Positions 7,719 through 15,881 of a stretch of DNA of 64,000 bases are shown here, piece after piece (position 1 is the stretch's first letter; every line of letters starts with the position of its first letter). The position numbers and the translations under genes are program-made. The notes under the pieces were generated by a model. That model saw nothing but the letters and a program-made list of their open reading frames with translations, had not been told where the DNA came from and searched no databases. The stretch spans positions 654,395-718,394 of the forward strand of contig NZ_CP020952.1 in NCBI RefSeq assembly GCF_000172795.2, read 5' to 3'. This DNA comes from Rhizobium sp. CIAT894 (GTDB lineage: Bacteria; Pseudomonadota; Alphaproteobacteria; Rhizobiales; Rhizobiaceae).

Positions 7719-9046
7719 CCGGCGCGCAACGGATGCGGCATCGCCGAAGCCTCCGTCGCCCAGACCAGTTGCGCGTTGTCGGGTTCGGCATCGAAATGCT
7801 GCCGGCCGAGAAGCGAGTTGACGATGGCGGCGCTGCGCCAGGCCATGAGGCTGAGCTGCGAGTCGGCGATGCCGTGTGAGTACCGGCCGGCATTCTGCGC
7901 GAACAGCCGGTTGGTTCTCGGCCCCGTCCACTGCATGGTGTAATCGTCGTTCAGGGTGGGATAGCCGTTTCTGTCGAGGCTTATCCTTTCGCTGAGCGCG
8001 CCGAGCGCATCGGGCAGCCGGAACCTGTAGCCGGTCGCCAGAACCACGGCATCGGCATGCAGCACTTCTATGCCGCCGTCGAAATGGTTCCGGACGATCA
8101 GCCGATAGGCATTGCCGTTCCGCTCCATCTGGATCACATCGCGGTTCGGCGACAGCGATGCGGCGAGCGTGCCCGGTTCGAGATAACGCAGCGCATAGAG
8201 GCGGCGATAGATCGAGTGGATCGTCGAAATCGACAGGCCGTCGCTCGTCAGGATCGAGTTGTTCAGGGCTGCCTGCTTCTGGTCGCCGCTGAGTTTCAGA
8301 TAGGCCTGCACATATTCCGGCGAAAAGACCTGGTTCGAAAACGGCGTATCGTTGATCGGCTCGAAATTATGGCGCCGGCTGATCCAGGTCAGTTCCTTCA
8401 TCGAACCGGGATCGCCAAGCAGTGCTTCCACCACCTCGCCGCCGCTCTGGCCGCCGCCGACCACGACGATGCGGGAAGCGCCGAGATCGCCGAGGCGCGA
8501 TTTAGCCTCGCTGTTATGGAAGCAATCCGCACCCAGGAAGGGTTTTGCCCAGGCGGGCACGAAGGGCGAAGACCCCGTGCCGATCACCAGGTTGCGCGCT
8601 TCCTCCTGGCCGTTGTCGAAGCGCAGGATGAAGCGGTCGTCACGGTGCTCGACGTCGCGGATGTCAGTCGAAAAGCGCAAGCCCTCCACACCCTTGGCGA
8701 CCCAGGCGAGGTAACGCGCGAATTCCTGCCGGGGCACGGCCTCGTAATTGGCGTTCAGGAAGGCGTAGAGCCTTTTATGGGCGACCAGATAGGAGATGAA
8801 GGACCAGCGGCTGGTCGGCAGGACCGGGGTGACGAGGTCCTTCAGGAAGGACGACTGCAGCTCGACGCCGGGCATCATCATGCCGGGATGCCAGTCGAAG
8901 GCGCCGCGCCGCTCGAAGAAGCGGCTGCGGACCTCGGGCACGGCTTCCAGCAGGCAGGCAAGGCTCAGATTGGAGGGACCGATGCCGATGCCGGCAAGAT
9001 CGAGCGGCTCGTTGAGGGCGTCCCTGCGGGTAAAAGCGACGGTCAT
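7691..9046 (-). CDS. vbsO: L-ornithine N5-monooxygenase (hydroxylase)
   Basis: 451 residues of the IucD/PvdA/SidA flavoprotein family, making N5-hydroxyornithine for the hydroxamate groups. The FAD motif is DLAGIGIGPSNLSLACLLE (residues about 16-34). The substrate-side motif is WHPGMMMPGVELQSSFLKDL. The NADPH motif is RIVVVGGGQSGGEVVEALL. The C-terminal D-x-x-x-L-A-T-G-like motif is DAVVLATGYRFRLP. The ATG at 9046 overlaps the stop of vbsS by 4 bases, so the genes are translationally coupled. An in-frame extension upstream to 9178 lies inside vbsS and is rejected. Confidence 0.93.
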   Translation of the reverse strand: MTVAFTRRDALNEPLDLAGIGIGPSNLSLACLLEAVPEVRSRFFERRGAFDWHPGMMMPGVELQSSFLKDLVTPVLPTSRWSFISYLVAHKRLYAFLNANYEAVPRQEFARYLAWVAKGVEGLRFSTDIRDVEHRDDRFILRFDNGQEEARNLVIGTGSSPFVPAWAKPFLGADCFHNSEAKSRLGDLGASRIVVVGGGQSGGEVVEALLGDPGSMKELTWISRRHNFEPINDTPFSNQVFSPEYVQAYLKLSGDQKQAALNNSILTSDGLSISTIHSIYRRLYALRYLEPGTLAASLSPNRDVIQMERNGNAYRLIVRNHFDGGIEVLHADAVVLATGYRFRLPDALGALSERISLDRNGYPTLNDDYTMQWTGPRTNRLFAQNAGRYSHGIADSQLSLMAWRSAAIVNSLLGRQHFDAEPDNAQLVWATEASAMPHPLRAGYSDGMLSS

Positions 9047-12000
9047 GCGAAATCCTTCTCTGTTTCCTTGAGACGCAGGGCAAGCCTTGAGTGGAAGGCG
9101 GGCGACCCGATCATGTGCAGGTGGTTGGTGCCGGTGATGATCTCGGCCGCGTGCGCGCGCGGCGACAGGCGGCGCCAATCGATCAGGTTGAGGCCGCGGT
9201 TGAGGCTGTCGTCGGCCGCCCAGGGATAGATCGGCACATCATGGGGAACGAGCCGATGCTTGCGGAAGATCAGGGCATTGTCGATCAGCACCCAGAACGT
9301 ATGCTCGCGGCTGCTGATATCAGGCCCGTCTGTGGGAAGCGGGTCCTTCTCGTCGCCGACGAAGCGCAGGAACTGCTCATAGGTATCGGCGTCCATCGTC
9401 GACAGCAGCCGGTCCCATTCGGGCCGCATCGCCGTCTTTTGCAGCCATGCCTGCACGTCCCGGTGAAGCGCGTCGCGTTCGCCCGGCCGGAAGCGCGGCT
9501 TGGCGCCGATCGCAAATTCCGATCCGAGATCGCAGACATCGACCATCGCCATCATCCTGACGTCGACCTCGTTGGCAAGCGTGCGGGCCGCCTCATAGGC
9601 CAGGAGCCCGCCCCAGGACCAGCCGAGAAAAGTGCAGGGCGCGCCGCGGCTGTGCTTCCTGATATAGTCGACATAGCTCTCGATGATCTCTTCAACAGGC
9701 GCGCCGACTTCCTTCTTCTCGGACAGCGAGTGGCAAATGAAGCCGGTCGCCGGCTGGTCGGCACCGAGATAATCGACGAGCTTCACATATTCGCGGGTGC
9801 TGACGAGAAGTCCCGGGAAGCAATAGAGCCGTGGTTTGGCGCCTGATGCCCGCAGCACGATCACCTCGGAGAGATCCCGCTCCTCCCCCTGCTCCATCAC
9901 GCCGGCAAAGCCGCGAATGGTCGGGTTGTTGAAGATATCGGCGACGGTGAGCGGGATCTTCGGCCGGCGCTGCCGGATCTGCGAAAGGATGCGGATTGCC
10001 CCCAGCGAATTGCCGCCGATCGCGAAGAAATTGTCCTCGACGCTGATCGCCTCCAGCTTGAGAACCTGGCGCCAGACATCCAGCACCTCTTCTTCGAGCA
10101 CGGTCGCCGGCTCGACGATTTCGCGCTTGACGGGCTGAGGTGCGGGCAGCGCGAAGCGGTCGAGCTTGCTGTTCGGATTGGTCGGCATCTTTTCGAGTTC
10201 GACCACGGCCGCAGGCACCATATAAGACGGCAGGCTGCGTTCGAGGCCGGACCGAACAGTCTCGACATCAAGCCTCTCGTCCTTCTTGGGAACGACATAG
10301 GCAACCAGCGCTTTCTCGCCGGCATCGTCATCGCGCAGCACGACCAGGGCTTCGCCGACGCCGGGCTGCTGGAGCAGCGCCGCTTCGATCTCGCCGAGCT
10401 CGATGCGGTAGCCGCGCAGCTTCACCTGATGGTCGACGCGGCCGACGAATTCGACGGTTCCGTCTTCGCGCCAGCGCGTGAGGTCGCCGGAGCGATAAAG
10501 CCGGCCGCCCTCTTGCGAGAACGGATCGGGGATGAAGCGATCCGCCGTCGTATCCGGCTTGCCGAGATAGCCGCGCGCAATGCCCTCGCCGCCGATGTAA
10601 AGCTCGCCGGTCACGCCGATCGGGCACAGGTTAAGATCGGGGTCGAGCACATAGACGCGCCGGAGCCCGACGGCGCGGCCGAGCGGAGCATAGACACCCT
10701 GGAACTTGGTGCCGGCCCTCACCTTCCAGACCATCGGCGTCATGATGGTTTCGGTCGGACCGTAGCCGTTGATCAGCCATTCCGATTTCAGCGCCCGCGA
10801 CAGGAGGTCGAAGGTCGATTGCGCCAGCCCTTCACCGCCGAAAGAATAGAGCCGCATCGGCGGCGCGCCGTCGGTAATGTCGGCCCATTCCGCCAGTTGC
10901 TGCAGATAGGTTGTCGGGATGCTCGCATTGTTGGCGCCGTGCTTGCGCATCGCCGTCAGCGTCTCTTCCGGGGTCCAGAGCGGCTGATCGGGAAGAATGA
11001 TGCTGCCGCCTTCCATCAGCGGGTTCATCCAGCGCTCATGGCCGCCATCCGAGCTGAAGGGCAGGAACGGCAGTTCGCGAGACTCCGAACTCATGCCGTA
11101 GACACGCGAGGTATTCTGCAAATGGTGCGTCAGCGGGCCGTGCTCGACGGCCACACCCTTCGGCAATCCCGTCGATCCCGACGTGTACATGACATAGGCG
11201 AGCTGATCCTTATGCGTGGGAATATGAAGCGGCGTGTCCGGCTCGCCGTCGAGATCGAGCTTGTCGAGTTCGAGGATAATCGCATCGAGCTCCTCCGGCA
11301 GGCGATGGCGCAGCCAGCTGTGGGTCAGGACGATCTTGACGCCGCCGTCGCGCAGGATGTGGTGGTTGCGGACCGGCGGATGGTCGGGCTCGACGGGAAT
11401 ATAGGCGCCGCCTGCCTTCAGCGTGGCGAGGATACCGACGATCGCCTCCGGCGAACGCTTGATGAAGATCGCGACCGTGACCTCGGCGCGAACGCCGAGC
11501 TGCCGCAGCCGATGCCCGAGACGGTTGGTGCTCGCCTCCAGCCAACCATGGCTCCACTCCTCATCGCCATAGACGATCGCGGTCTTCTCAGGCGTCCGGC
11601 GCGAGTGGACCGATATCAACTCGTGAACCGGCCGGTCATCGTTGATGACATCGTCCTCATAAGGCGCCGACAACCAGTCGAGCTCGTCACTGCCGACCAG
11701 TTCGATATCCCTAATCCGGAGATCCGGTTGGGCGACGATCTGTTCGAGCACCAGGCCGAAATGCCTGGCGACACGGGCGATCAGGGCGCCGTCATAGAGA
11801 TCCTGAGCATAGTCGATCAGCCCGAATGCGCCGCCCTGCAGACACGCCTCGACCACCAGGGAAAGTTCGCTGTCGGCACGCGCGCCTGACGGTTCCAGAT
11901 TCGTCGCATCTCTCGCGACCGGATAGGGTTCGCGGAATTCGAACAGCGCCTTGACCACGGCTTCCTGGGCGGCCGCTTCGTCGACGACCAGTTCCTGCGT

Positions 12001-13035
12001 GATGCGCTCCAGCGGCACGAGGCGGGCAAGCCCCTCCTCCGTCACCGAGGAGATCGCCGCGACGACATCGTCGAGGGAATGCCGGGAGGCGAGCGGCAGG
12101 ACGAGCGGAAGCACCTGTTCGGCGCGGCCGCGGGTGGCGAAATGCTCCGTGCGGGGACGCGCGGCCAGCAGCCCGGTCAGCAAAGCATAGTTGCCGCTGT
12201 AGCGCGCCAGCAGTGCGCAGAAGGCGGCGTGCAGCACACGCTCGACCTGAAATCCCTTATTCCCCGCATGCCGTTCCAGCCTGTCCCACAGCGCGGGCTC
12301 GATCGCGAAGCGATGCTCAGCGCGCGCCACGCCGGCAAGCCCGCCGCTGTTGAAGCGGGTGGGGAAGGTTGTGGCCGCATAGTCGAGACCGATCGTGTCG
12401 CGCCAATAGACCAGCGCTTCGCGTGCCGCATCCGTCTCCAGCCATTCTTCCTCCCGCGTCCCGGCCGAAATTTCCGCCGGGCGCATGTCGCCGGCCGGCG
12501 CGCCATCGAGAATGCGCGCCAGCGAAGCGGCAAGAACGGATTTTTCCCGATCGTCTGAAATGATCGGATGCAGCACGATTGTCAGCAGCGACTGTCCATC
12601 GGCAAGCCGGATGATCTGGATTCGCGCTCCCGGCCCGTCCAGAAGATCGAAGCGCCCGTCGCGGAAAGCTTTCCGCGCGGCCAAGGCTTCGGCCTGCGAA
12701 AGAGCGGCTCCCTGTTGTCCGAGGATTTCGATCGGCACGGCGTTCGATGCGCCGCGATATTGCTCGATGCGGCCGCCCGCCAGCCGGCGGAAGCGGGTGG
12801 CAAGCGACGGGTTCTCAGCCACGAGCGCGCGGCAGGCGCCGCCAATCGTCTCGATGTCGATCCCGGCACCCAGCCGCAGCCCGATGACTTGGTCGGGAAA
12901 AACCGTGTAATTGCCGATCTGCTCCAGCGACCAGATGCGTTTCTGCGCGATCGTCAGCGGAAAGCTTTCGACGATTGTGTCCATTGCCGCATCGGTCGGG
13001 CGGGCATCGGCGAAATTGGTAATCTGCTTGTTCAT
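9043..13035 (-). CDS. vbsS: Single-module nonribosomal peptide synthetase (C-A-T-TE), vicibactin synthetase
   Basis: 1330 residues. Residues about 20-440 form a condensation-like domain (SFPLTIAQKRIWSLEQIGNY). Its HHxxxDG motif is altered, reading HPIISDD. The adenylation domain follows, with YVMYTSGSTGLPKGVAVEH, NGYGPTETIMTP, YRSGDLTRW, GRVDHQVKLRGYRIELGEIE and NPNSKLDR. The carrier site is NFFAIGGNSLGAIRIL, with the serine that takes phosphopantetheine. The thioesterase carries FLGWSWGGLLAYEA. Vicibactin is a cyclic trimer of hydroxyornithine and hydroxybutyrate units, so one module would have to act iteratively and the thioesterase would cyclise. It sits in an operon vbsG-vbsS-vbsO. Confidence 0.93.
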   Translation of the reverse strand: MNKQITNFADARPTDAAMDTIVESFPLTIAQKRIWSLEQIGNYTVFPDQVIGLRLGAGIDIETIGGACRALVAENPSLATRFRRLAGGRIEQYRGASNAVPIEILGQQGAALSQAEALAARKAFRDGRFDLLDGPGARIQIIRLADGQSLLTIVLHPIISDDREKSVLAASLARILDGAPAGDMRPAEISAGTREEEWLETDAAREALVYWRDTIGLDYAATTFPTRFNSGGLAGVARAEHRFAIEPALWDRLERHAGNKGFQVERVLHAAFCALLARYSGNYALLTGLLAARPRTEHFATRGRAEQVLPLVLPLASRHSLDDVVAAISSVTEEGLARLVPLERITQELVVDEAAAQEAVVKALFEFREPYPVARDATNLEPSGARADSELSLVVEACLQGGAFGLIDYAQDLYDGALIARVARHFGLVLEQIVAQPDLRIRDIELVGSDELDWLSAPYEDDVINDDRPVHELISVHSRRTPEKTAIVYGDEEWSHGWLEASTNRLGHRLRQLGVRAEVTVAIFIKRSPEAIVGILATLKAGGAYIPVEPDHPPVRNHHILRDGGVKIVLTHSWLRHRLPEELDAIILELDKLDLDGEPDTPLHIPTHKDQLAYVMYTSGSTGLPKGVAVEHGPLTHHLQNTSRVYGMSSESRELPFLPFSSDGGHERWMNPLMEGGSIILPDQPLWTPEETLTAMRKHGANNASIPTTYLQQLAEWADITDGAPPMRLYSFGGEGLAQSTFDLLSRALKSEWLINGYGPTETIMTPMVWKVRAGTKFQGVYAPLGRAVGLRRVYVLDPDLNLCPIGVTGELYIGGEGIARGYLGKPDTTADRFIPDPFSQEGGRLYRSGDLTRWREDGTVEFVGRVDHQVKLRGYRIELGEIEAALLQQPGVGEALVVLRDDDAGEKALVAYVVPKKDERLDVETVRSGLERSLPSYMVPAAVVELEKMPTNPNSKLDRFALPAPQPVKREIVEPATVLEEEVLDVWRQVLKLEAISVEDNFFAIGGNSLGAIRILSQIRQRRPKIPLTVADIFNNPTIRGFAGVMEQGEERDLSEVIVLRASGAKPRLYCFPGLLVSTREYVKLVDYLGADQPATGFICHSLSEKKEVGAPVEEIIESYVDYIRKHSRGAPCTFLGWSWGGLLAYEAARTLANEVDVRMMAMVDVCDLGSEFAIGAKPRFRPGERDALHRDVQAWLQKTAMRPEWDRLLSTMDADTYEQFLRFVGDEKDPLPTDGPDISSREHTFWVLIDNALIFRKHRLVPHDVPIYPWAADDSLNRGLNLIDWRRLSPRAHAAEIITGTNHLHMIGSPAFHSRLALRLKETEKDFA

Positions 13036-13053
13036 CTTGCCATCCAGACGTTG

Positions 13054-13272
13054 TCAGAGACGCGCATCGGCTGCCATGGCCGAGCGCAGGGAGAGCGGGC
13101 GCGGATCGGCCCAGACGTCACGGATATGGGCGAGGCATTCCTGGCGCGAACCGGCAAAACCCGCCGCCTGCCAGCTCACCGGAATCCGCTTGTCCTGCGG
13201 CCAGACCGAGTAGTGATGCTCGGTGTCGTGGACGACGATCCAGAGATCGTCGCGGGGCTCAAGATTGTCCAT
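13054..13272 (-). CDS. vbsG: MbtH-like protein, NRPS accessory
   Basis: 72 residues. The pattern WIVVHDTEHHYSVWPQDKRI, then VSWQAAGFAGSRQECLAHIR and DVWADPRPLSLR, is the MbtH family with its conserved tryptophans. These proteins bind the adenylation domain and support its folding and activity. It has a good Shine-Dalgarno (AGGAG) before the ATG and is the first gene of the operon driven from the promoter at 13310-13333, followed 18 bases later by vbsS. The name vbsG follows the published vbsGSO order as I recall it. Confidence 0.85.
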   Translation of the reverse strand: MDNLEPRDDLWIVVHDTEHHYSVWPQDKRIPVSWQAAGFAGSRQECLAHIRDVWADPRPLSLRSAMAADARL

Positions 13273-13309
13273 TCGAAGCTCCTGCAGAGATTGACGTCAT
13301 GCGCAAATG

Positions 13310-13333
13310 ACGGATCCCCCCTGCTGGAGTTTA
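13310..13333 (-). promoter_or_regulatory. RpoI-type promoter of vbsG-vbsS-vbsO
   Basis: On the minus strand: TAAAC, 16 bases, CGT, about 40 bases upstream of the vbsG start. PvdS-type iron-starvation sigma factors recognise TAAAT-N16-CGT. The same element occurs on the opposite strand at 13369-13392. Confidence 0.7.
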
Positions 13334-13368
13334 GAAAATTGCTGAGAATTTTTTTCTTCGCCTGCCCC

Positions 13369-13392
13369 TAAATCCGCCTTGGGATGGATCGT
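13369..13392 (+). promoter_or_regulatory. RpoI-type promoter of vbsA-vbsD-vbsL
   Basis: TAAAT, 16 bases, CGT: an exact match to the iron-starvation box of the PvdS family, 74 bases upstream of the vbsA start. With the divergent copy at 13310-13333 it explains how one sigma factor (rpoI, 17616) can drive both biosynthetic operons. Confidence 0.75.
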
Positions 13393-13466
13393 CATTCTAC
13401 CAAATCGGCGCAGGAGCGGGCTTCATGCTCGCAGCATCAAAAGCCCTGCCGATCAAGGAGAACATC

Positions 13467-14456
13467 ATGGATTTCGACGCCGCCAAACAAAGGCGGGTTC
13501 TGCAGGCGCGCAGCTATGTCAGGCTTGCCCCCAATATCGTCCATCTCAACACCGCACACGGCAATCACGAAGTCGCCCTCGAAGTCGAAGCCGGCGTCGC
13601 CTCGCTGACCTTCTACGAGGGAAATCCCGTGCAATCGGCGGAGCTTCTCATGGCGGCCGCCGAAGCGGTGACGGCGCAAGACCGCTCGATCAAATCGGTC
13701 GCTTTCGAAGGCCATCAGGCTGGCCTTCCCCGGCACATTTCAGGCACCGATGGACGGCTCGATTCCGCCATCCTCTGGCAATGGCCCTCGCTGTGGCTGC
13801 CGCAGATGTCCTATCCGCTGCCGCCCGTGCAGGAGATGACGGCAGGCCGCTATCATCCGCGCCGGCCGGCAAAGCCGAAGGGCACGATCTATCAGCGCTT
13901 CATCCCGTGGCTGGAGCGGGATATCAGCTTCAGGTTGGCCGATCCCGAGACCGATCTTGCCGCCTTCCATCGCTGGATGAACGACGAGCAGGTCAACACG
14001 ATCTGGGAGGATGCAGGCTCGATCGACAAGCACCGGGAGATCCTGGAGGAAAGGATCGCCGATCCGCATGTCCTGCCGCTGATCGGCAGTTTCGCCGACA
14101 TTCCCTTCGGCTATTTCGAGGTCTACTGGGCCAAGGAGAACCGGCTCGGTCCCTATTACGATGCCGACGATTACGATCGTGGATGGCATGTGGCGATCGG
14201 CGAGCCGGATTATCGCGGCAAGAAATGGATCAGCGCCTGGCTTCCCTCGCTGATGCATTTCATCTTCCTCGACGATCCGCGTACGAGGCGCATCGTCGGC
14301 GAACCGCGCGCCAGCCACGAGCAGCAGATCCGCAATCTCGACCGCTCGGGCTTTGCCAAGGTCAAGCATTTCGATTTTCCGCACAAGCGGGCGCTGCTGG
14401 TGATGCTGACCCGCGAGCGCTTCTTCGGCGATCATCTCTGGGTCCCCGCATCATGA
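13467..14456 (+). CDS. vbsA: N5-hydroxyornithine acyltransferase, IucB/AlcB-type GNAT
   Basis: 329 residues. The C-terminal two thirds is the siderophore acyltransferase domain: FRLADPETDLAAFHRWMNDE, IGSFADIPFGYFEVYWAKEN, DRGWHVAIGEPDYRGKKWIS and EPRASHEQQIRNLDRSGFAK are characteristic of the aerobactin and rhizobactin enzymes (IucB, RhbD). It should attach the (R)-3-hydroxybutyryl group from CoA to N5-hydroxyornithine. The ATG at 13467 has AAGGAG seven bases upstream; an earlier in-frame ATG at 13425 has no such site. The stop overlaps the start of the exporter gene, so translation is coupled. Confidence 0.88.
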   Translation: MDFDAAKQRRVLQARSYVRLAPNIVHLNTAHGNHEVALEVEAGVASLTFYEGNPVQSAELLMAAAEAVTAQDRSIKSVAFEGHQAGLPRHISGTDGRLDSAILWQWPSLWLPQMSYPLPPVQEMTAGRYHPRRPAKPKGTIYQRFIPWLERDISFRLADPETDLAAFHRWMNDEQVNTIWEDAGSIDKHREILEERIADPHVLPLIGSFADIPFGYFEVYWAKENRLGPYYDADDYDRGWHVAIGEPDYRGKKWISAWLPSLMHFIFLDDPRTRRIVGEPRASHEQQIRNLDRSGFAKVKHFDFPHKRALLVMLTRERFFGDHLWVPAS

Positions 14457-15871
14457 ACGACATGAGCGAGATGAGCGGCAGCCTGCGGAAACGCCGGCTT
14501 GCCCCGGAAGATCTTGCCAGCCCGCAGCTTTTCCGGCTGCTGCTGCGCCTCGGCCTGCCCGCCATGTTCGGCCTGTCGATCAATGCCGCGCATCACACGA
14601 TCAACATGATCTTCGTCGGCATGATCGGCGAAGACCAGATTGCCGCGATCATGATCGTGCTGCCGATCCTCATGCTCGTCGCCGCCTTCGGCGAAGGCAT
14701 CGGCGTCGGCGTGGCGACCGAAGTCGGGCGGGCGCTCGGCGCCGGAAACCGGTCGCGGGCGAGCACGCTGGCCTCGGTCAGCCTTGCAGCCGGGGTCCTC
14801 TTCGGCGCGGCGAGCGCGATCGCCATCGTCGTATTCCCATCTTTCCTGCTGGTCGGCGCGACACCCGCGATCGAGCCGCTTGCGCAGCATTATCTCCTCA
14901 TCATCGCGGTCTCGATCCCGCTGACGATGGCGCAGATCATTCTCGATTTCCTGGCGATCGCCGAAGGTAATGCCCGCTTCAGCATGTGGACGCTGGTCGC
15001 CTGCTTCGCCCTGAACATCGTCCTCGATCCGATCATGATCTTCGGCTTCGGCCTCGGTCTGCAAGGGGTGGCGATCGCAACCATCCTGTCCCAGATCGTG
15101 GCGCTCTCAATCTACGGCGCCTATCATGCCAGACGCCTCGGGACGATCCGGCTGACGTTCGGCTGGCGGCTCGGCGACCTCAGGCATCTCAGGCCGGTCC
15201 TTGCCGTGGGCGCACCGACGACGCTGACGAGCCTTGCGACGGCCGGCGCAATCGCGGCCATGCTGTCGGTCGCCGGCACCTATCATGGCGAGGACGGCAT
15301 TGCCGGAGTCGGCATCGCCTTGCGGCTGCTTGCTGTCGGCGCACTCCCGGTCATCGGCATCTCGCTCGGCGCCCAGTCCATCCTGAGCTTTGCCTGGGGC
15401 CGAGGGGATATATCACGGGTGCTGTCGGCTGCCCGCATCCTGACGGCCGTGACGAGCGCCGTCGGCGGCGCCCATGGTCTGGCGGCGATCGTCTTTTCCG
15501 AACAGCTCGCTTCGTTCTTCACCGGGGATCAGGCAGTGATTTCGATCGCGGGGCAAGCGATCGTCGCGACCCATCTTCCCTTTCTGCTGTTCGGCCTGCG
15601 GCAAACATTGCTGGTCCTCTTCCAGGCGCAGGGCAGGTCGAAAGCAGCACTGGCCGTCGGCTTGGCGCAGAATGGTTATCTGCTCTTTCCGCTGCTTGCG
15701 CTCCTGCCGCCTTTCTTCGGTTTTTCGGGCCTGCTCGGAGCAATGTTCCTTGCCTCTGCCCTGACCGGCCTGCTGTCGGCCGTCTGCCTGGCGAGGACAC
15801 TCAGCGCACTCCGGCAGCGTTCGGCCGGCCATCCGGCCTCCATCCGTCCCTATCCCAGCTTTTGTCCATGA
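14453..15871 (+). CDS. vbsD: MATE family efflux protein, probable siderophore exporter
   Basis: 472 residues with about twelve hydrophobic helices arranged as two similar halves, a MATE (NorM/DinF-like) transporter. The first half opens with LFRLLLRLGLPAMFGLSINA and contains GEGIGVGVATEVGRALGAGN. The second half has VLAVGAPTTLTSLATAGAIA and GISLGAQSILSFAWGRGDIS. It is translationally coupled to vbsA and followed by vbsL, so the likely cargo is the finished siderophore; that is inferred from context. The name follows the vbsADL gene order. An apparent upstream extension of the frame to 13379 runs through vbsA and is not real. Confidence 0.85.
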   Translation: MNDMSEMSGSLRKRRLAPEDLASPQLFRLLLRLGLPAMFGLSINAAHHTINMIFVGMIGEDQIAAIMIVLPILMLVAAFGEGIGVGVATEVGRALGAGNRSRASTLASVSLAAGVLFGAASAIAIVVFPSFLLVGATPAIEPLAQHYLLIIAVSIPLTMAQIILDFLAIAEGNARFSMWTLVACFALNIVLDPIMIFGFGLGLQGVAIATILSQIVALSIYGAYHARRLGTIRLTFGWRLGDLRHLRPVLAVGAPTTLTSLATAGAIAAMLSVAGTYHGEDGIAGVGIALRLLAVGALPVIGISLGAQSILSFAWGRGDISRVLSAARILTAVTSAVGGAHGLAAIVFSEQLASFFTGDQAVISIAGQAIVATHLPFLLFGLRQTLLVLFQAQGRSKAALAVGLAQNGYLLFPLLALLPPFFGFSGLLGAMFLASALTGLLSAVCLARTLSALRQRSAGHPASIRPYPSFCP

Positions 15872-15881
15872 GAGGATGACC

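Noticed and set aside
10429..11889. Long open frame (486 codons) on the plus strand
   Set aside because: Antisense to the adenylation domain of vbsS.
13379..14452. In-frame N-terminal extension of the MATE gene
   Set aside because: It overlaps all of vbsA; the ATG at 14453 overlapping the vbsA stop fits translational coupling.
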